Shown here: piece after piece, positions 17,451-28,314 of the stretch
Layout of the letters: each line of letters opens with the position of its first letter
Position numbering within the stretch: position 1 is the first letter of the stretch
Assembly: GCF_964355755.1 (NCBI RefSeq)
Contig: NC_092676.1
Span: forward strand, 6,616,288-6,680,287
Length of the DNA: 64,000 nucleotides
DNA from: Antedon mediterranea
Lineage: Eukaryota; Echinodermata; Crinoidea; Comatulida; Antedonidae
Reading direction: 5' to 3'
Position numbers and translations under genes: made by a program
The notes under the pieces: model-generated
Told to the model about the DNA's origin: nothing
The model's database searches: none
The model's input: the letters and a program-made list of their open reading frames with translations, nothing else

Positions 17451-18831
17451 GTCCTTTTATGGCGAATTCATTTTAGTTTTGTTTTGACTTGTTACAACAT
17501 GCAATTTTAGAAGATAATTTCTGAAGCAAACACAAATACAACAGTTTGCTTATAAACGATAACCACAAGTTATTATTCCGTTATGATTCATTAACACTTT
17601 CCAACACAAGTACAACATGAATACCTGAAATTAAAACAGCATTTAAAGTAGGCTCTATCGTAGTAAATAAACTAGAACTAATAAATAACTTCTTACGTCA
17701 ACATGTGACGACACACTGCATAGTTATTTAATACCGCCCCACAATGTTAAGCCGGGCTATTTTTTCTTGTTAATTACAACAGTTGCAATCGATCAAATGT
17801 AATATCTTTTTAAACGTGCTTACAGTATCCATTCTATAAAAGCGCACAAACAAAACAAATCTGAACTGACGTTTTTTTTTAATGTCATTAAACAGCAACT
17901 GTTACTTAAAAACAGTTTACACTACCTAACAGCAAAATTAACATATTATTCATTAATACTGTTATTAATATTAAAAAGCGCACAATATTCATTGAGTGAT
18001 AATAGTCGTTTAAACACAATATACAGTAATATTTTTAAAGCTATATTTGCACAGTACCCGTCTATACCTCACAATATAAATTGGGTGGAATATTGTTTGA
18101 AAAACGGTTTAGGCTTATAGACTTTATAACAACAAAATTAACATATTGTGAAATAGGCCTTTAACCTTTAATGTGAAACATAGTCATTAATAATCCTTTA
18201 TTAATTAACAATTAAAAAGCGCACATTCTTCCCTGGGTGAATAAAGTTGTTTTAAAAACAATACAATAATTGTAATGTAACGAATGTAATGTTGAACTGT
18301 AAGTAGCCGGGGTCCAAGGGCCGAGTGCCCGGGAAAAATTTCGGTATCTGACGCTTTCAAGACTGATTTATGGATTGTTATTTTATCGATGACCATCAGA
18401 ATCTCACACAAAAACAACAGCTTCAGTGAATGCAACTATACAAAATATGTAAACGAACATACTGTAAGGCGGCATAGATTAGACCGCATGTATTTTTTGT
18501 CAAGAGGATCACAAAACTCGCACTGAATAAATAAGAGTAAAATGACATTTGTAGATATTGTTTATTGCTATGAAATTATCTCCTCAACACCATGGCCAAT
18601 GAAATACCCGACAAATAATTAGGCCTACTAAAAGGCTAGGCCTAAAGACCGTCCACGAGAGGATTCACCACGAGCCACTTAGGTAGGCCTAGTGCATGTT
18701 TCTCTCTTTTTATCATATTTACCATAAAACGTACATTTAAGACAAGGAATGACATGGCTTAATGTTTTTAAGGTATATATATATGCATTTATTTTTAAAA
18801 ACGTCACAAATTGTTGAATTTGCCAATTAAA
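17451..18831. other. Core of the satellite-armed foldback, left of LINE C
   Basis: Non-coding. Around 17850-18000 it holds a segment (GTTTACACTACCTAACAGC, then AAAAAGCGCACA) that recurs in the same orientation at 20740-20880 and partly near 18130-18240. The stretch 18620-18830 (GACCGTCCACGAGAGG ... AAGACAAGGAATGACATGG) recurs at 42930-43080 inside another MITE. No ORF is supported. Confidence 0.6.
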
Positions 18832-20708
18832 TGTTTTTTTTTTTTTAATTTAATTTAATTTGATTTCATTACCATCTTTATTGAGGGTAGCCTATCCAGT
18901 TCCAAATAGAACTGATCATTCAGGGCACTCGATAAAACATACATACAGTACAATACAGTACAGAATATAAAATTCAATAGGAGTTAAAATCGTTGACAGA
19001 TAAAATATATATACATGGTACAAACAATATTAACTGGAAATAAATTCTTTAAGTTCACGTTTAAAGGAAATAATATTTTCAGATTGTCGAATGATTTTAG
19101 GAATTATATTAAAATACATAGGCGCTTTATAACTGAAACATTGTTTAAAAATCTCTAATGAAGGTCGAGGAATAATATAATTACAATTAGAGATGGATCT
19201 GGTAGTTGGTCGACCTCCGGGCTGAGTCCTGGTTAACATGCGACTGATGTAATCCGGAACGGTATTGATGGAAGCCAGATAGGCGAGACAACCAAGTTGA
19301 AACTGATAACGTTGAGAAACGGATGAAATAGAAAGGGTGTTATCAATAAGGTGGGATGAGGTATGAGGGTGAACTTTCAAAATAACTCTTTTAGCTCTAT
19401 TTTGAAGTTTCTGGACTTTAGCAACGAGTGGTGCTCGTGAGCCCCAGATAGAACAACAATAGTCAATATGAGGTAAGACAAGAGCATTGTATAATATAAG
19501 AGATGTAGCTTGGTGGACAAATTTTCGAGTTCGGGCGAGGTTGGAGATAGAGGAACTTAATTTGTTGCACAACTTATCAACGTCCGGAATAAAAGTAAGA
19601 TGATGGTCTAGAATGATGCCAAGATTCTTATGTTGGGTGACCTGTTTGATAGGTAAGTTGCTAATAGAAACATTTATAGGCCAGAGTGAAGAAAGCCTTT
19701 GTTGCGTTCCAATTACCATCACTTCAGTTTTTTTAGTATTGAGCGCTAGACGATTAGCTAGAAGCCAAGTGGAGATTTTATCGAAGTCAAAATTAAGATT
19801 GGTTACAATATCGTCAACCTTATCGCTAGAATTGTAAATTATGGTATCATCAGCAAACATATCCATAGAAGAGTACGATAAAAAATTGGGGAGATCATTT
19901 ATGTATATGGAGAATAATAGTGGTCCAAGGTTGGATCCTTGAGGTATACCAGCGTTGAAATTAATAGATGACGATATAGTTGATTTGTAACAGGCATGTT
20001 GCTGACGTCCAGTAAGATAGGCTGTAAACCATTTCACAGCCGATTCGGAAAAACCATAAAGGGAAGTTTACGTAACAGAATTTCGTAGTTTACTAGATCG
20101 AACGCTTTCCTTAGATCAATAAAAACTGAACCAATGATTTTACCTTCATTTATACTGTGGATCCAGCTGTCATGAGTTTTAGTGATAGCAGTAATTGTAG
20201 AATATGTGGGACGAAATCCAGATTGGTTAGGGCAGAGAAGATTATTTGAAGAAAGATATTCCAGTACTTGCATGCCGACGGCCTTCTCAATCACCTTAGA
20301 CATGATAGGTAACACAGATATAGGTCTGTAGTTATCCGGTAGATGTTTGTTACCGGATTTAAAGATGGGAGTAACCTTACCAATTTTCCACGAGAGAGGG
20401 AAGCTCTGACTGGAGATGGAAGTATTAATAATCTGTGTGAGGAAATTTGCGATGATGGGGGCTGCCGTCCGAACGAGCTTACCATCAATACCGTCGTGTC
20501 CAGCAGATTTCGCAGAATTCAGTTCGGAGATTTCCTTCAATACAAAATCAGTACTAACATTATGAAAAGAAGAACATTGTTTAAGAAATGAACATGGATC
20601 AACATCAGTAAACTGAAGGTTTGACGTTATATTATTTGCAACATTTGTAAAATAAGTATTCAATTCCTCTGCAATTATAGCAGGTTCGTTAGTGGTAGCA
20701 CTAACTAC
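18832..20708 (-). pseudogene. LINE C (CR1/jockey-group), 5'-truncated reverse transcriptase
   Basis: On the minus strand two overlapping frames encode one RT: NYRPISVLPIMSKVIEKAV, SGFRPTYSTITAITKTHDSW, motif A VFIDLRKAFDLV, then after a single frameshift near 20035-20055, KWFTAYLTGRQQ, motif B AGIPQGSNLGP, MFADDTIIY and a C-terminal region (LDHHLTF, ARTRKFVHQATS). The complement of 18832-18870 forms an A-rich AATTTAATTTAATTT tail. The endonuclease is absent because of 5' truncation, and the copy is inactive. Confidence 0.88.
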
Positions 20709-20884
20709 CAAAAAAAACAAACAAAGCTGAACTAATGTTTTTTTTTTCAAATGTCATTACAGCAACTGTAAAAAAAGTTTACACTACCTTATAACAGCAA
20801 AATTAACATATTCATTAAAACTGTTACCGTTAATATTAACAATTAAAAAGCGCACACTATTCATTGAGTGATAATAGTTACGAC

Positions 20885-21900
20885 AGGTCAAGGGTGATCG
20901 ATTCATACAAAAATATTTTTAAAAATTAAGTATGTCAAGTGTTATAACGTTCGTAAAAGCCAGTTACTTATTCGCTGTAGAGGGCGTAGACGCAAAAAAG
21001 TTAGCGGAACTGGGGTGGCAAATGGTAGAGTAGGTCAAGGGTGATCGATCCATACCAAAATATTTTTAAAAATTAAGTATGTCAAGTGTTATAACGTTCG
21101 TAAAAGCCAGTTACTTATTCGCCGTTGAGGACGTAGACGCAAAAAAGTTTGCGGAACTGGGGTGGCAAACGGTAGAGTAGGTCAAGGGTCATCGATCTAT
21201 ACCAAAATATTATGAAAAAAATTAAGCAGGTCAAGTGTTTTAATGTTCGTAAAGCCAGTTACTTATTCGCCGTAGAGGGCGTAGATGCAAAAAAATTCGC
21301 GGAACTAAGGTGGAAAATGGTAGAGTAGGTCAAGGGTCATCGATCTATACCAAAATATTTTGAAAATATTAAGTAGGTCAAGTGTTATAACGTTCGTAAA
21401 AGCCAGTTACTTATTCGCCGTTGAGGACGTAGACGCAAAAAAGTTCGCGGAACTGGGGTGGCAAATGGTAGAGTAGGTCAAGGGTGATCGATCCATACCA
21501 AACTATTTTGAAAAAATTAAGTAGGTCAAGTGTTATAACGTTGGTAAAAGCCAGTTACTTATTCGCCGTAGAGGGCGTAGACGCAAAAAAGTTCGCGGAA
21601 CTGGGGTGGCAAATGGTAAAGTAGGTCAAGGGTGATCGATTCATACCAAAATGATATGAAAAAATTAAGCAGGTCAAGTGTTCCAACGTTCGTAAAGCCA
21701 GTTACTTATTCGCCGTAGAGGGCGTAGATGCAACAAAGTTCGCGGAACTAGGGTGGAAAATGGTAGAGTAGGTCAAGAGTCATCGATCTATACCAAAATA
21801 TTTTGAAAATATTAAGTAGGTCAAGTGTTATAACGTTCGTAAAAGCTAGTTACTTATTCGCCGTAGAGGGCGTAAATGCATAAAATGTTATTGAACTTTG
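20885..21900. repeat. 148-bp satellite array, right arm (inverted)
   Basis: Seven units carrying GTTACTTATTCGCC, spaced about 147 bp from roughly 20965 to 21850, in the opposite orientation to the left array. The outermost unit flows into AGAAGTAGAGGAGGTCAAGG, the mirror of 16180-16215. Arrays and outer sequence together make inverted arms of ~1.2 kb. Confidence 0.92.
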
Positions 21901-22070
21901 ACCGGAAGAAGTAGAGGAGGTCAAGGCTAACATGTTGATGCAATAACACCTCAATTACACAGTTATTACATATTAAAATCTGTTTTTAAAAATATATTTG
22001 TGACTGTCCCTTTAATTGAATTTGAATAAGGAACTAGGAACTAGGAACTAGTAACCAACTTCACAGACAT

Positions 22071-23358
22071 TTTCAAGAGACTTATTAACAATATGTGTGA
22101 TTAATGGAATAAATGCAGAAGTACATTTCTTAATCAGTGAAGTTGGTACCGGGTCAAGTGCACACGATTTAGAGGGAGAATTTTTGACAATTTTTAAAAT
22201 TTCCTCATCACTTGCAGGTTCGAACTGAGAAAACCGTATAGACCTAGTAAAACCATAAGATATATTACATTTATCAGAAGCAGTTATAACTTCGCCAGTA
22301 TTTTCATTTTCTAGTGAATCACGAATTGATTTAATTTTATTTACAAAAAACACAGAAAATCTTTCAGCAAGAGCTTCATCGGAGACAGACGAAGGAAGGA
22401 CCGATGACTTGGAGTGATGTAAAAGTTTATTTACTATATTGAAAAGTTTCTTTTGATCACCTGTGCAGTCACTAACCAGACTAGAGTAATACCGCGTCTT
22501 GGCCTTTTCAATCAGTCCATTTACAACGCATCTTTGAACACAGTATTCCTGTCTATCCTTAGGAAGCTTTGATTTCATCCATTTACGTTCAAGTTGACGA
22601 CGTACTTTCCTTTCAGATCGAATTTCATCGGTATACCACGGTTTAGCTTCCTTTTGCCTAATTGTTTTGTTTTGTTCTGAACTGGCGCATGTAAATCAAG
22701 TACAGCTCTGAGATCAGAATAGCTTTCTACACTGTCTTCAAGAATTACACTTACATCGGTTATATTAGACACACAGGCTTTAATGTCATTTGTGAATTTC
22801 TCAATATCAATTTGTTTTAGGTTGCGACTTTTTCTTACAGTTTTGTGTGTTGTGGGCCGTTTAAGATCAAACTTGCAAAATATGGCAAAATGATCTGACA
22901 GGCCAGGGTGTATCTTTACATCCGAGAGAAGTAGATCATCTCTAGTGATGATAAGGTCGAGGCAGTGCCCACTACAGTGTGTGGGTTCATTTATATGCTG
23001 CTGGAGACCAAACGATCTAAGCAGTGTTTTAAATCTATCGGGCTGCCACATTTTTTTTATTATCCATATGGATATTAAAGTCTCCGCAGAAAACAATTTC
23101 AGACGAAAAGAGAATAAAGTCAAACAACGTTTTTTCAAAATCATTTAGGAACTCTGTAACAGACAAGGTTGGTGGTCGATATATGTTAACTAAACGAAGA
23201 GATTTCGAGTTAGACGTAATATGCACATGTATAGCCTCAAATGATGCATATGTATGTACATCCGTTTTCAAGTTAACAACTAAGCTTGACTTAGACAGAA
23301 TTCCAACACCACCCCCAGTTTTGTCCACCCTAGGGACATGCACAAAGCGATATCCTAG
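22071..23358 (-). pseudogene. LINE A, 5' portion: endonuclease and linker
   Basis: Minus-strand frames encode, in order, VDKTGGGVGILS, VNIYRPPTLS, FCGDFNIH (catalytic Asp), HINEPTHCSGHCLDLIITR, LSDHFAIF (catalytic Asp-His) and a linker ending in SLIKKCTSAFIPLITHIVNK. Frames break near 23050-23140 and 22575. The sequence starts abruptly in the endonuclease at 23358, where hAT copy 2 resumes, so LINE A is 5'-truncated. At 22071 it is interrupted by the satellite-armed foldback. Confidence 0.88.
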
Positions 23359-23917
23359 TATCGAATTTAATATCAAAACAATCAATTTGTTTAAAGGTTT
23401 TTGTTAAGATATTTAACGAAATCATAAAGTTACTGCGAACATGATTTTAAACAACAAAATGTAAAAACAATGCATTACTATAGAGAATCGCTGTACAAAC
23501 TAAACGCGCACGCGTAGAGCGTGCATGGAGCGCACAACCAGAGCCGTTCCGAAATTGCTATTTTTGTTGTTTTAAATCATGTTCGCAGTAACTTTATAAT
23601 TTTTTTATTATTTTAACAAAAACCTTTAATCAAATTGATTGTTTTGATATTAAATTCGATAATTAAAGCCTTTTGAACGTTATACATTTTCAAAACAAAA
23701 GACTCAACTCCATACGCTATATAGGAATAGTTGGACCATGGAGGTATAAAAAAGATGGTTGGACACAAACACGGCTTCTAATCCATTCAATGCCGTAACT
23801 CTCTCTACATTATGGCTCTGGTTTGTTAAGGTCAACAGCGCCCTCTATCTATTATCGAGAAGTAAGGAGTGCAGTATCTTACGTCACAGGCAGTATCGCG
23901 GGGTGGTGGCTATGTAA

Positions 23918-24120
23918 AGCCTGGTTTCCATAAAATCGCTACACCGTGTCGCCGACTGCTGTCGCCGACAGAGCGTAGCGATTCTATGGAAACGCTAGAA
24001 TTTATCGGGGATCTAGTACGCGAGCGCTAAATATTCTTTGGTACACGCGTATACGAACGACTCATCGCCGACAAAATCGGCAAAGTTGAAACGGTGTAGC
24101 GATTTTATGGAAACCAGGCT
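23918..24120. mobile_element. PIF/Harbinger-type MITE 1
   Basis: Inverted ends AGCCTGGTTTCCATAAAATC and its complement (GATTTTATGGAAACCAGGCT), flanked by TAA at 23915-23917 and 24121-24123. The 3-bp TWA duplication is the PIF/Harbinger signature. The paralogous site at 60474-60476 (ATGTAAGGGG) is empty. Confidence 0.82.
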
Positions 24121-24123
24121 TAA

Positions 24124-24318
24124 GGGTCTTTCACACCTGCTCCGGCACGGTTCCGGTCCGGCGACGGCAAATCCAATCGAACGTCAATGTTTCGTTTTTA
24201 CGCGGCTACGCGCATATCGATTGGTGCTTGGCCGCGTGGAGCGTCGTGAAAACGAAACATTGGCGTTCGATTTGCCGGACCGGAACCGTGCCGGAACATA
24301 CAGGTGTGAAAGGCCCGT
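24124..24318. mobile_element. PIF/Harbinger-type MITE 2, abutting MITE 1
   Basis: GGGTCTTTCACACCTG faces CAGGTGTGAAAGGCCC, and inside, GGCACGGTTCCGGTCCGGC faces its near-complement. It uses TAA at 24121-24123 and 24319-24321. Its GC content is much higher than the surroundings. It is absent from the right duplicate. Confidence 0.8.
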
Positions 24319-24767
24319 TAAGGGGAAAAATGACGGCAGAATGATGGTCGTACATGCCTTAAATATCGTAAATGTGCTTGTCGTGTGCAAGCCTTTTTGT
24401 TATATTTTAATACAGAAAACCACACATATAAATCAAAATTCAGTTATCTTCGTAATACGGGAGAAAAACGGGAGCACAACATTTGGCTCCCGGGAGACGA
24501 ACCCAAACGGGAGTGTTGGCAATGTTTGCTATTCTATCAACATTTCACAGTAGATTTATAATACTCGTTAGGTAGTGCTTTTTGCCATGTGTTAATATTT
24601 CATATATTATGTGGACATATTGTACCCTTGGCTATAATATGTTTTAACCAATTATGTAAACAAATACAAAAGTCGGAAAAATGTGAGTTTTGAAATGGAT
24701 GGGTAAAAGTAATACGAAATCATGACTTCTAGAAAATCACTTACAAGATCTTTTGATGCGTGCTTAA

Positions 24768-25868
24768 AATGGACCTGAAATGGAATTTCGATTTTCAAGA
24801 AATTCACACATGTTATTTAAATGTATCAAATTAACACAAACCCATACAAATAAAAACAAAATGTATAGTATTTTGAGTAAAAACGACATTTTAAGATACC
24901 ATGGTAAATTAGCGAAAATTACTCACGCCATTACAATATTCTATTTCAACGGCCGTCGGAAGCCTCTATATTCATGACGTCACATAGGCTTATACACACG
25001 ATGATATCGAGAGCGTGTATGCCGCCCCGATAGTCAGTGAATGATCGACGGCCTGGAAAGATACGCGAAGCGTTGACACTAATACTCATTTATTCAATAT
25101 CTAATGTTGTTGAAATATAGGTCCCTAAAATGTACTTCGTTTGTTCTAAAACCCGAATTTAGAAGCCCTACCTCCCAAACCTTTACAAGGCCTAGGCCCC
25201 CAATCCAGCGCGCGGAGTCGATCCACATCATGCGGCGAGGCTCCGTTTCATGTGCATCCAAGGACCAAAGCGATATCAACAACTTGCTGCGCTCATTGTC
25301 AAGCCAAAGTAAAATATGAGTAAAATTCGTTTTCGAACTGCCTGATTCGTGACAAATAAATTATCATCTCATATTACTAATTTACATTTTAGCAGTATAA
25401 ATTACGAACGATATACAAAATACACGTCACAAACGGAAAATATGGATACGCATCATTGCGCACGGAGCTGTATCCCGGACAACGTTGCCAGGCCAACTTC
25501 GGTATTGCCAGAAAAAAAACGTTGATTTTAAGATTTTAAATCGTCATTTACTCGATGAATAACCGTTTATACGGTAATAATTTTATCTAAAAAAATTCTA
25601 AATACGTTTCTGCAAATGCACAAGCATTTTTTAGAAAATACTCCATAGATTTCAAGAGTTATAGCCAAAAAACTGCAAATTGTCCATTGGAGGGATAGGA
25701 ATATATTCGCAAAGTGACGTCACCCGCGAATTTTTTTGATTTTCAAATGGGGCTTTCCCCAAAAGGGCCAATTTATATTTTGTAACAATATACATTCTAG
25801 CAACACCTAATAGCCCCCAAAACATCATTCTAAAATGAAAAAAATCGAAAATCCATTTCAGGTCCATT
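24768..25868. mobile_element. TTAA-flanked DNA element, non-autonomous
   Basis: Ends AATGGACCTGAAATGGA and complement, with the match extending to ~29 bp, flanked by TTAA at 24764-24767 and 25869-25872. TTAA target duplications point to piggyBac- or Kolobok-type elements. About 1.1 kb with no supported ORF. Sequence beyond 25872 does not continue the duplication, so the right side has been rearranged. Confidence 0.68.
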
Positions 25869-25872
25869 TTAA

Positions 25873-26246
25873 CAAAAATTATAAAATACTAAAAAAATAT
25901 GTAAAAAGAGACATTTTATCGAATTACAGAACTTAAAATGCTTCACTCATAAAATATAGATGCATATATTATGCATTTGTGTTGGTGTGTGCGAGTATAC
26001 ACACATAGCCTGTTTTATTTTATATGTATTCATACTTTTGCTATAATATATATAGAAAGAATCCACATGTACTGGAAGTAATAAACTGAATATCTTCTTT
26101 TTTAAGACAAAATGTATAAATAATCATGTTAGAAAAACAGTATCGCTTTTTGATGATGAACAACTCTAAAATGTATATAGGAAATGTTTTTTTTTTATTT
26201 TGTATCTATTATGTTGTGTTTATTGTTTTATGTTTTATGTGTAAAA
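25873..26246. other. AT-rich non-coding stretch
   Basis: No gene is recognised. It probably includes the remainder of the LINE 3' untranslated region whose tail follows. Confidence 0.4.
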
Positions 26247-26352
26247 GGGTCCTGCAGAAGTGTAAACTTCTCTATGCAGGATCCTTGCCATCATTTATGC
26301 TATGAAACTGTATTTATAAACGATGAGTAAATAAATGTGAATTGAATTTGAA
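26247..26352 (+). mobile_element. 3' end of a CR1/Crack-like LINE with stem-loop
   Basis: GGGTCCTGCA pairs with TGCAGGATCC around an inner GAAGT/ACTTC stem, followed by AATAAATGTGAATTGAATTTGAATT. A hairpin then a short-repeat tail is how several CR1-group LINEs end. Only this terminal ~100 bp is recognised. Confidence 0.55.
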
Positions 26353-26486
26353 TTCATTGCAACGAAGTTGCGTTACAAACGGATATGATGTCACTCGCTG
26401 GCGATTAACCAAACTCTAACGCACGCATAGACCTACCTTCGTTGTTATTAAAATTAGGCCTAGTTGTGGTTGGTTTAGGAGTTACA

Positions 26487-26915
26487 GGCCTAGACCGCCG
26501 AACACTTGGGCTCGGCATCATCGATTGGTTGTCAGGCATACCAACCAGCCGATCGTTACAGGCCTAGACCGAACACTTGGGCTCGGCATTATCGATTGGT
26601 TGTCAGGCATACCAACCAGCCGATCGTTTCAGGCCTAGACCGAACACTTGGGCTCGGCATTATCGATTGGTTGTCAGGCATACCAACCAGCCGATCGTTT
26701 CAGGCCTAGACCGAACACTTGGGCTCGGCATTATCGATTGGTTGTCAGGCATATCAACCAGCCGATCGTTACAGGCCTAGACCGAACACTTGGGCTCGGC
26801 ATTATCGATTGGTTGTCAGGCATACCAACCAGCCGATCGTTTTAGGCCTAGACCAAACACTTGGGCTCGGCATTATCGATTGGTTGTCAGGCATACCAAC
26901 CAGCCGATCGTTTTG
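26487..26915. repeat. 71-bp minisatellite, six units
   Basis: GAACACTTGGGCTCGGCAT recurs every 71 bp from ~26495 to 26855. Each unit includes the dyad TTGGTTG ... CAACCAG, able to form a hairpin, and starts with AGGCCTAGACC. Units differ at only a few positions, which indicates recent expansion. The repeat-phased open frames it creates are by-products. Confidence 0.92.
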
Positions 26916-26925
26916 GGGTTTGGGT

Positions 26926-27252
26926 TTATACTGTAGGTCTATGACCTAAAATATCATTTATGGCAGAAAAATGTTCAAATCCCGTACTTGCACCGGCTCC
27001 AGATTTATTTACTCGGTCTTTCGCCGCTTTATACGACGACCCCTTCAATTTCGTTTGGATATTAAATCCTTCTTATGAGGATGGCCCATCTGCTAACGTG
27101 TCCGCCATGTCGTTGAACATAGACATCTTGTTGCCGCCGGTGCTTTTACGACAGTTTTTTACTTCCAACCGATCTCTGAACTCAGGGCTTCCCCACAATG
27201 AAATAAGGTATTTTACTTCGGTTTCTCGCCAATGCGCACGCTTTGATGACAT
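26926..27252 (-). pseudogene. Myb/SANT-like (MADF-like) DNA-binding domain protein, one internal stop
   Basis: The minus strand from ATG at 27252 reads MSSKRAHWRETEVKYLISLW, EFRDRLEVKNCRKSTG, MFNDMADTLADGPSS, a TAA stop, then GFNIQTKLKGSSYKAAKDRV, NKSGAG and INDILGHRPTV before a terminal TAA. The W-x-x-x-E-...-LW start, the KLKG-Y--AKDR block and the SGAG...ILG-RP ending are the pattern of the Myb/SANT-like accessory protein of Harbinger transposons and related domesticated genes. One in-frame stop at codon 65 breaks it. It would bind DNA rather than cut it. A plus-strand 100-codon frame over the same bases is its shadow. A Harbinger origin is inferred. Confidence 0.72.
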
Positions 27253-27695
27253 TTTAAATTAATTAATATAATAATAATAATACTGTATAGTGTAACAACA
27301 AAAGGTATGATTTTTTCGCACGTTCACCGATCACAACAAATGGATCAGCTTGGCTATACGATGAGGAGCACATGTCACGATGTGATGTGGCGAATATTGT
27401 AATTTGATTGGCTAGATATCTAACCTAGGTCATATTCATCGATGCGTGACTTTCGTATTGTAAGCGACGTCCACTAAACTCATACCTTGAGCTTTCGTAG
27501 CGTACGAAATATCAGTGTCGTACGAGGTGGCTTCCACTAATCTTTTCCTGGTTCAGACCTATGGACTTGTACGCCGCGTACAATACGAAAGCATAACTCC
27601 GTATGTCTGAACAGGCCCTTAAAAAGCAATCGTCAAAACATGCTTTGATGGAATGGCATGGTAAGGATGTTATTTATTTTCTAAACTTATGTTTT
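27253..27695. other. Non-coding interval, possibly a Harbinger end
   Basis: No gene. The stretch 27553-27620 ends GTCTGAACAGGCCCTTA, which fits a transposon terminus followed by TTA, and it lies beside the Myb/SANT-like pseudogene. I could not find a matching opposite end. Confidence 0.35.
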
Positions 27696-27979
27696 ATATT
27701 CACTGTAGAATTATTTGGGCATTTGGTTCGGAATCATCGACTTTATTTATGTATTGTCATTTTTGGTTTGACACACATATATATACGGTGCATTTAATAC
27801 ATGTTAACTGTTGATTTTATTTACAATTGTTGCGTAAATATATTAATTATTATCTTTCATTCTTCTTCATGCTCCTATTGCATCTTCCATGTATTGTGAT
27901 GTTCTTCGGCGCTTAAACAGACACCCATGCCTCCTAGGCCTAGTAGACGAAGTACCACATCAGGCAACGCAACCGGGCG

Positions 27980-28314
27980 CGATATTTCTTTTCGTACATA
28001 AGTTGGGGACCCCTCGTGAAACGTCACAAAATAAACATGAATATTCATTATTCATATCCATAAGGTGTGACGTAAGAATTCAGCTCACTACAATTCGCTA
28101 ATGCAAACGATTTCTGTCGAGCCGTCTGTGTAGTCGAGTGGATAAGACTATGGACTTCACATGTCGATGTATGGGGTTCGACTCCCATGAGCTACTTCTT
28201 TTACTTTATAGTGAGAGAGAGATTATTTGGAGGGTTAGGTTTAGTTATATTTAGGAAGTAGTTCGGCTATCTTTCACATGGGGTCCCCAACTTATGTACG
28301 AAAAAAAAAATCGC
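27980..28314. mobile_element. TIR element carrying a tRNA-like module
   Basis: Ends share CGTACATAAGTTGGGGACCC as an inverted repeat and are flanked by CAACCGGGCG at 27970-27979 and 28315-28324. The duplicate at 48030-48045 has the site only once. The length (335 bp) and an 8-10-bp duplication fit a MULE- or hAT-like MITE. The interior holds a tRNA-related sequence. Confidence 0.82.
28122..28195 (+). ncRNA. tRNA-related (pol III promoter-like) sequence within a MITE
   Basis: It has an A-box-like TAGTCGAGTGG and a B-box-like GGGTTCGACTCCC at the normal spacing, a D-stem GTC/GAC, and TTTT shortly downstream. The acceptor and anticodon stems do not pair, so this is a tRNA-derived module or pseudogene and not a working tRNA. 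Confidence 0.5.

Larger units (their letters stand above)
16049..22070. mobile_element. 6-kb foldback transposon with satellite arms, inserted in LINE A
   Basis: Ends are TGTCTGTGAAGTTGGTTACT and its complement (…AACCAACTTCACAGACA). Flanked by TTTCAAGAGA at 16039-16048 and 22071-22080, a 10-bp target duplication inside the LINE A frame. Inward of each end comes matching unique sequence, then an inverted array of ~148-bp satellite units, then a core. Duplication length and long inverted repeats suggest a MULE-like or Drosophila FB/sea-urchin TU-like element. No transposase is recognised; the only coding matter is LINE C, inserted in the core. Confidence 0.8.
10494..23820. mobile_element. hAT-type foldback MITE, copy 2, split by a 12.8-kb retroelement nest
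   Basis: The left fragment is 10494-10544, starting CAGAGCCATATATAGAGAG. The element resumes at 23359 (TATCGAATTTAATATC) and ends ...GGCTCTG at 23820, followed by GTTTGTTA at 23821-23828. It shares the middle GTTTGTTA (10486-10493) with copy 1, so the two lie back to back. About 120 bp of copy-1 sequence is missing at the LINE junction. Everything between is LINE A and the insertions inside it. Confidence 0.8.
23829..24767. repeat. Segmental duplication A, left copy resumed
   Basis: After the hAT insertion, AGGTCAACAGCGCCCTCTAT matches 59985 onward. From ~23895 the sequence matches 60455-60925, apart from two MITEs at 23918-24318. The end (24690-24767) is a fragment of a CR1-like endonuclease on the minus strand (ASKDLVSDFLEVMIS) shared with 60840-60925. 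Confidence 0.85.

Noticed and set aside
26506-26949. Four staggered open frames starting GSASSIG or GSALSIG
   Set aside because: They repeat every 71 bp and are artefacts of the minisatellite period (71 is not a multiple of 3).
26960-27262. 100-codon plus-strand frame MAEKCSNPVLAP...
   Set aside because: It is the shadow of the Myb/SANT-like frame on the other strand, which has the recognisable domain.
28122-28195. Functional tRNA gene
   Set aside because: Acceptor and anticodon stems do not pair; it lies inside a transposable element.
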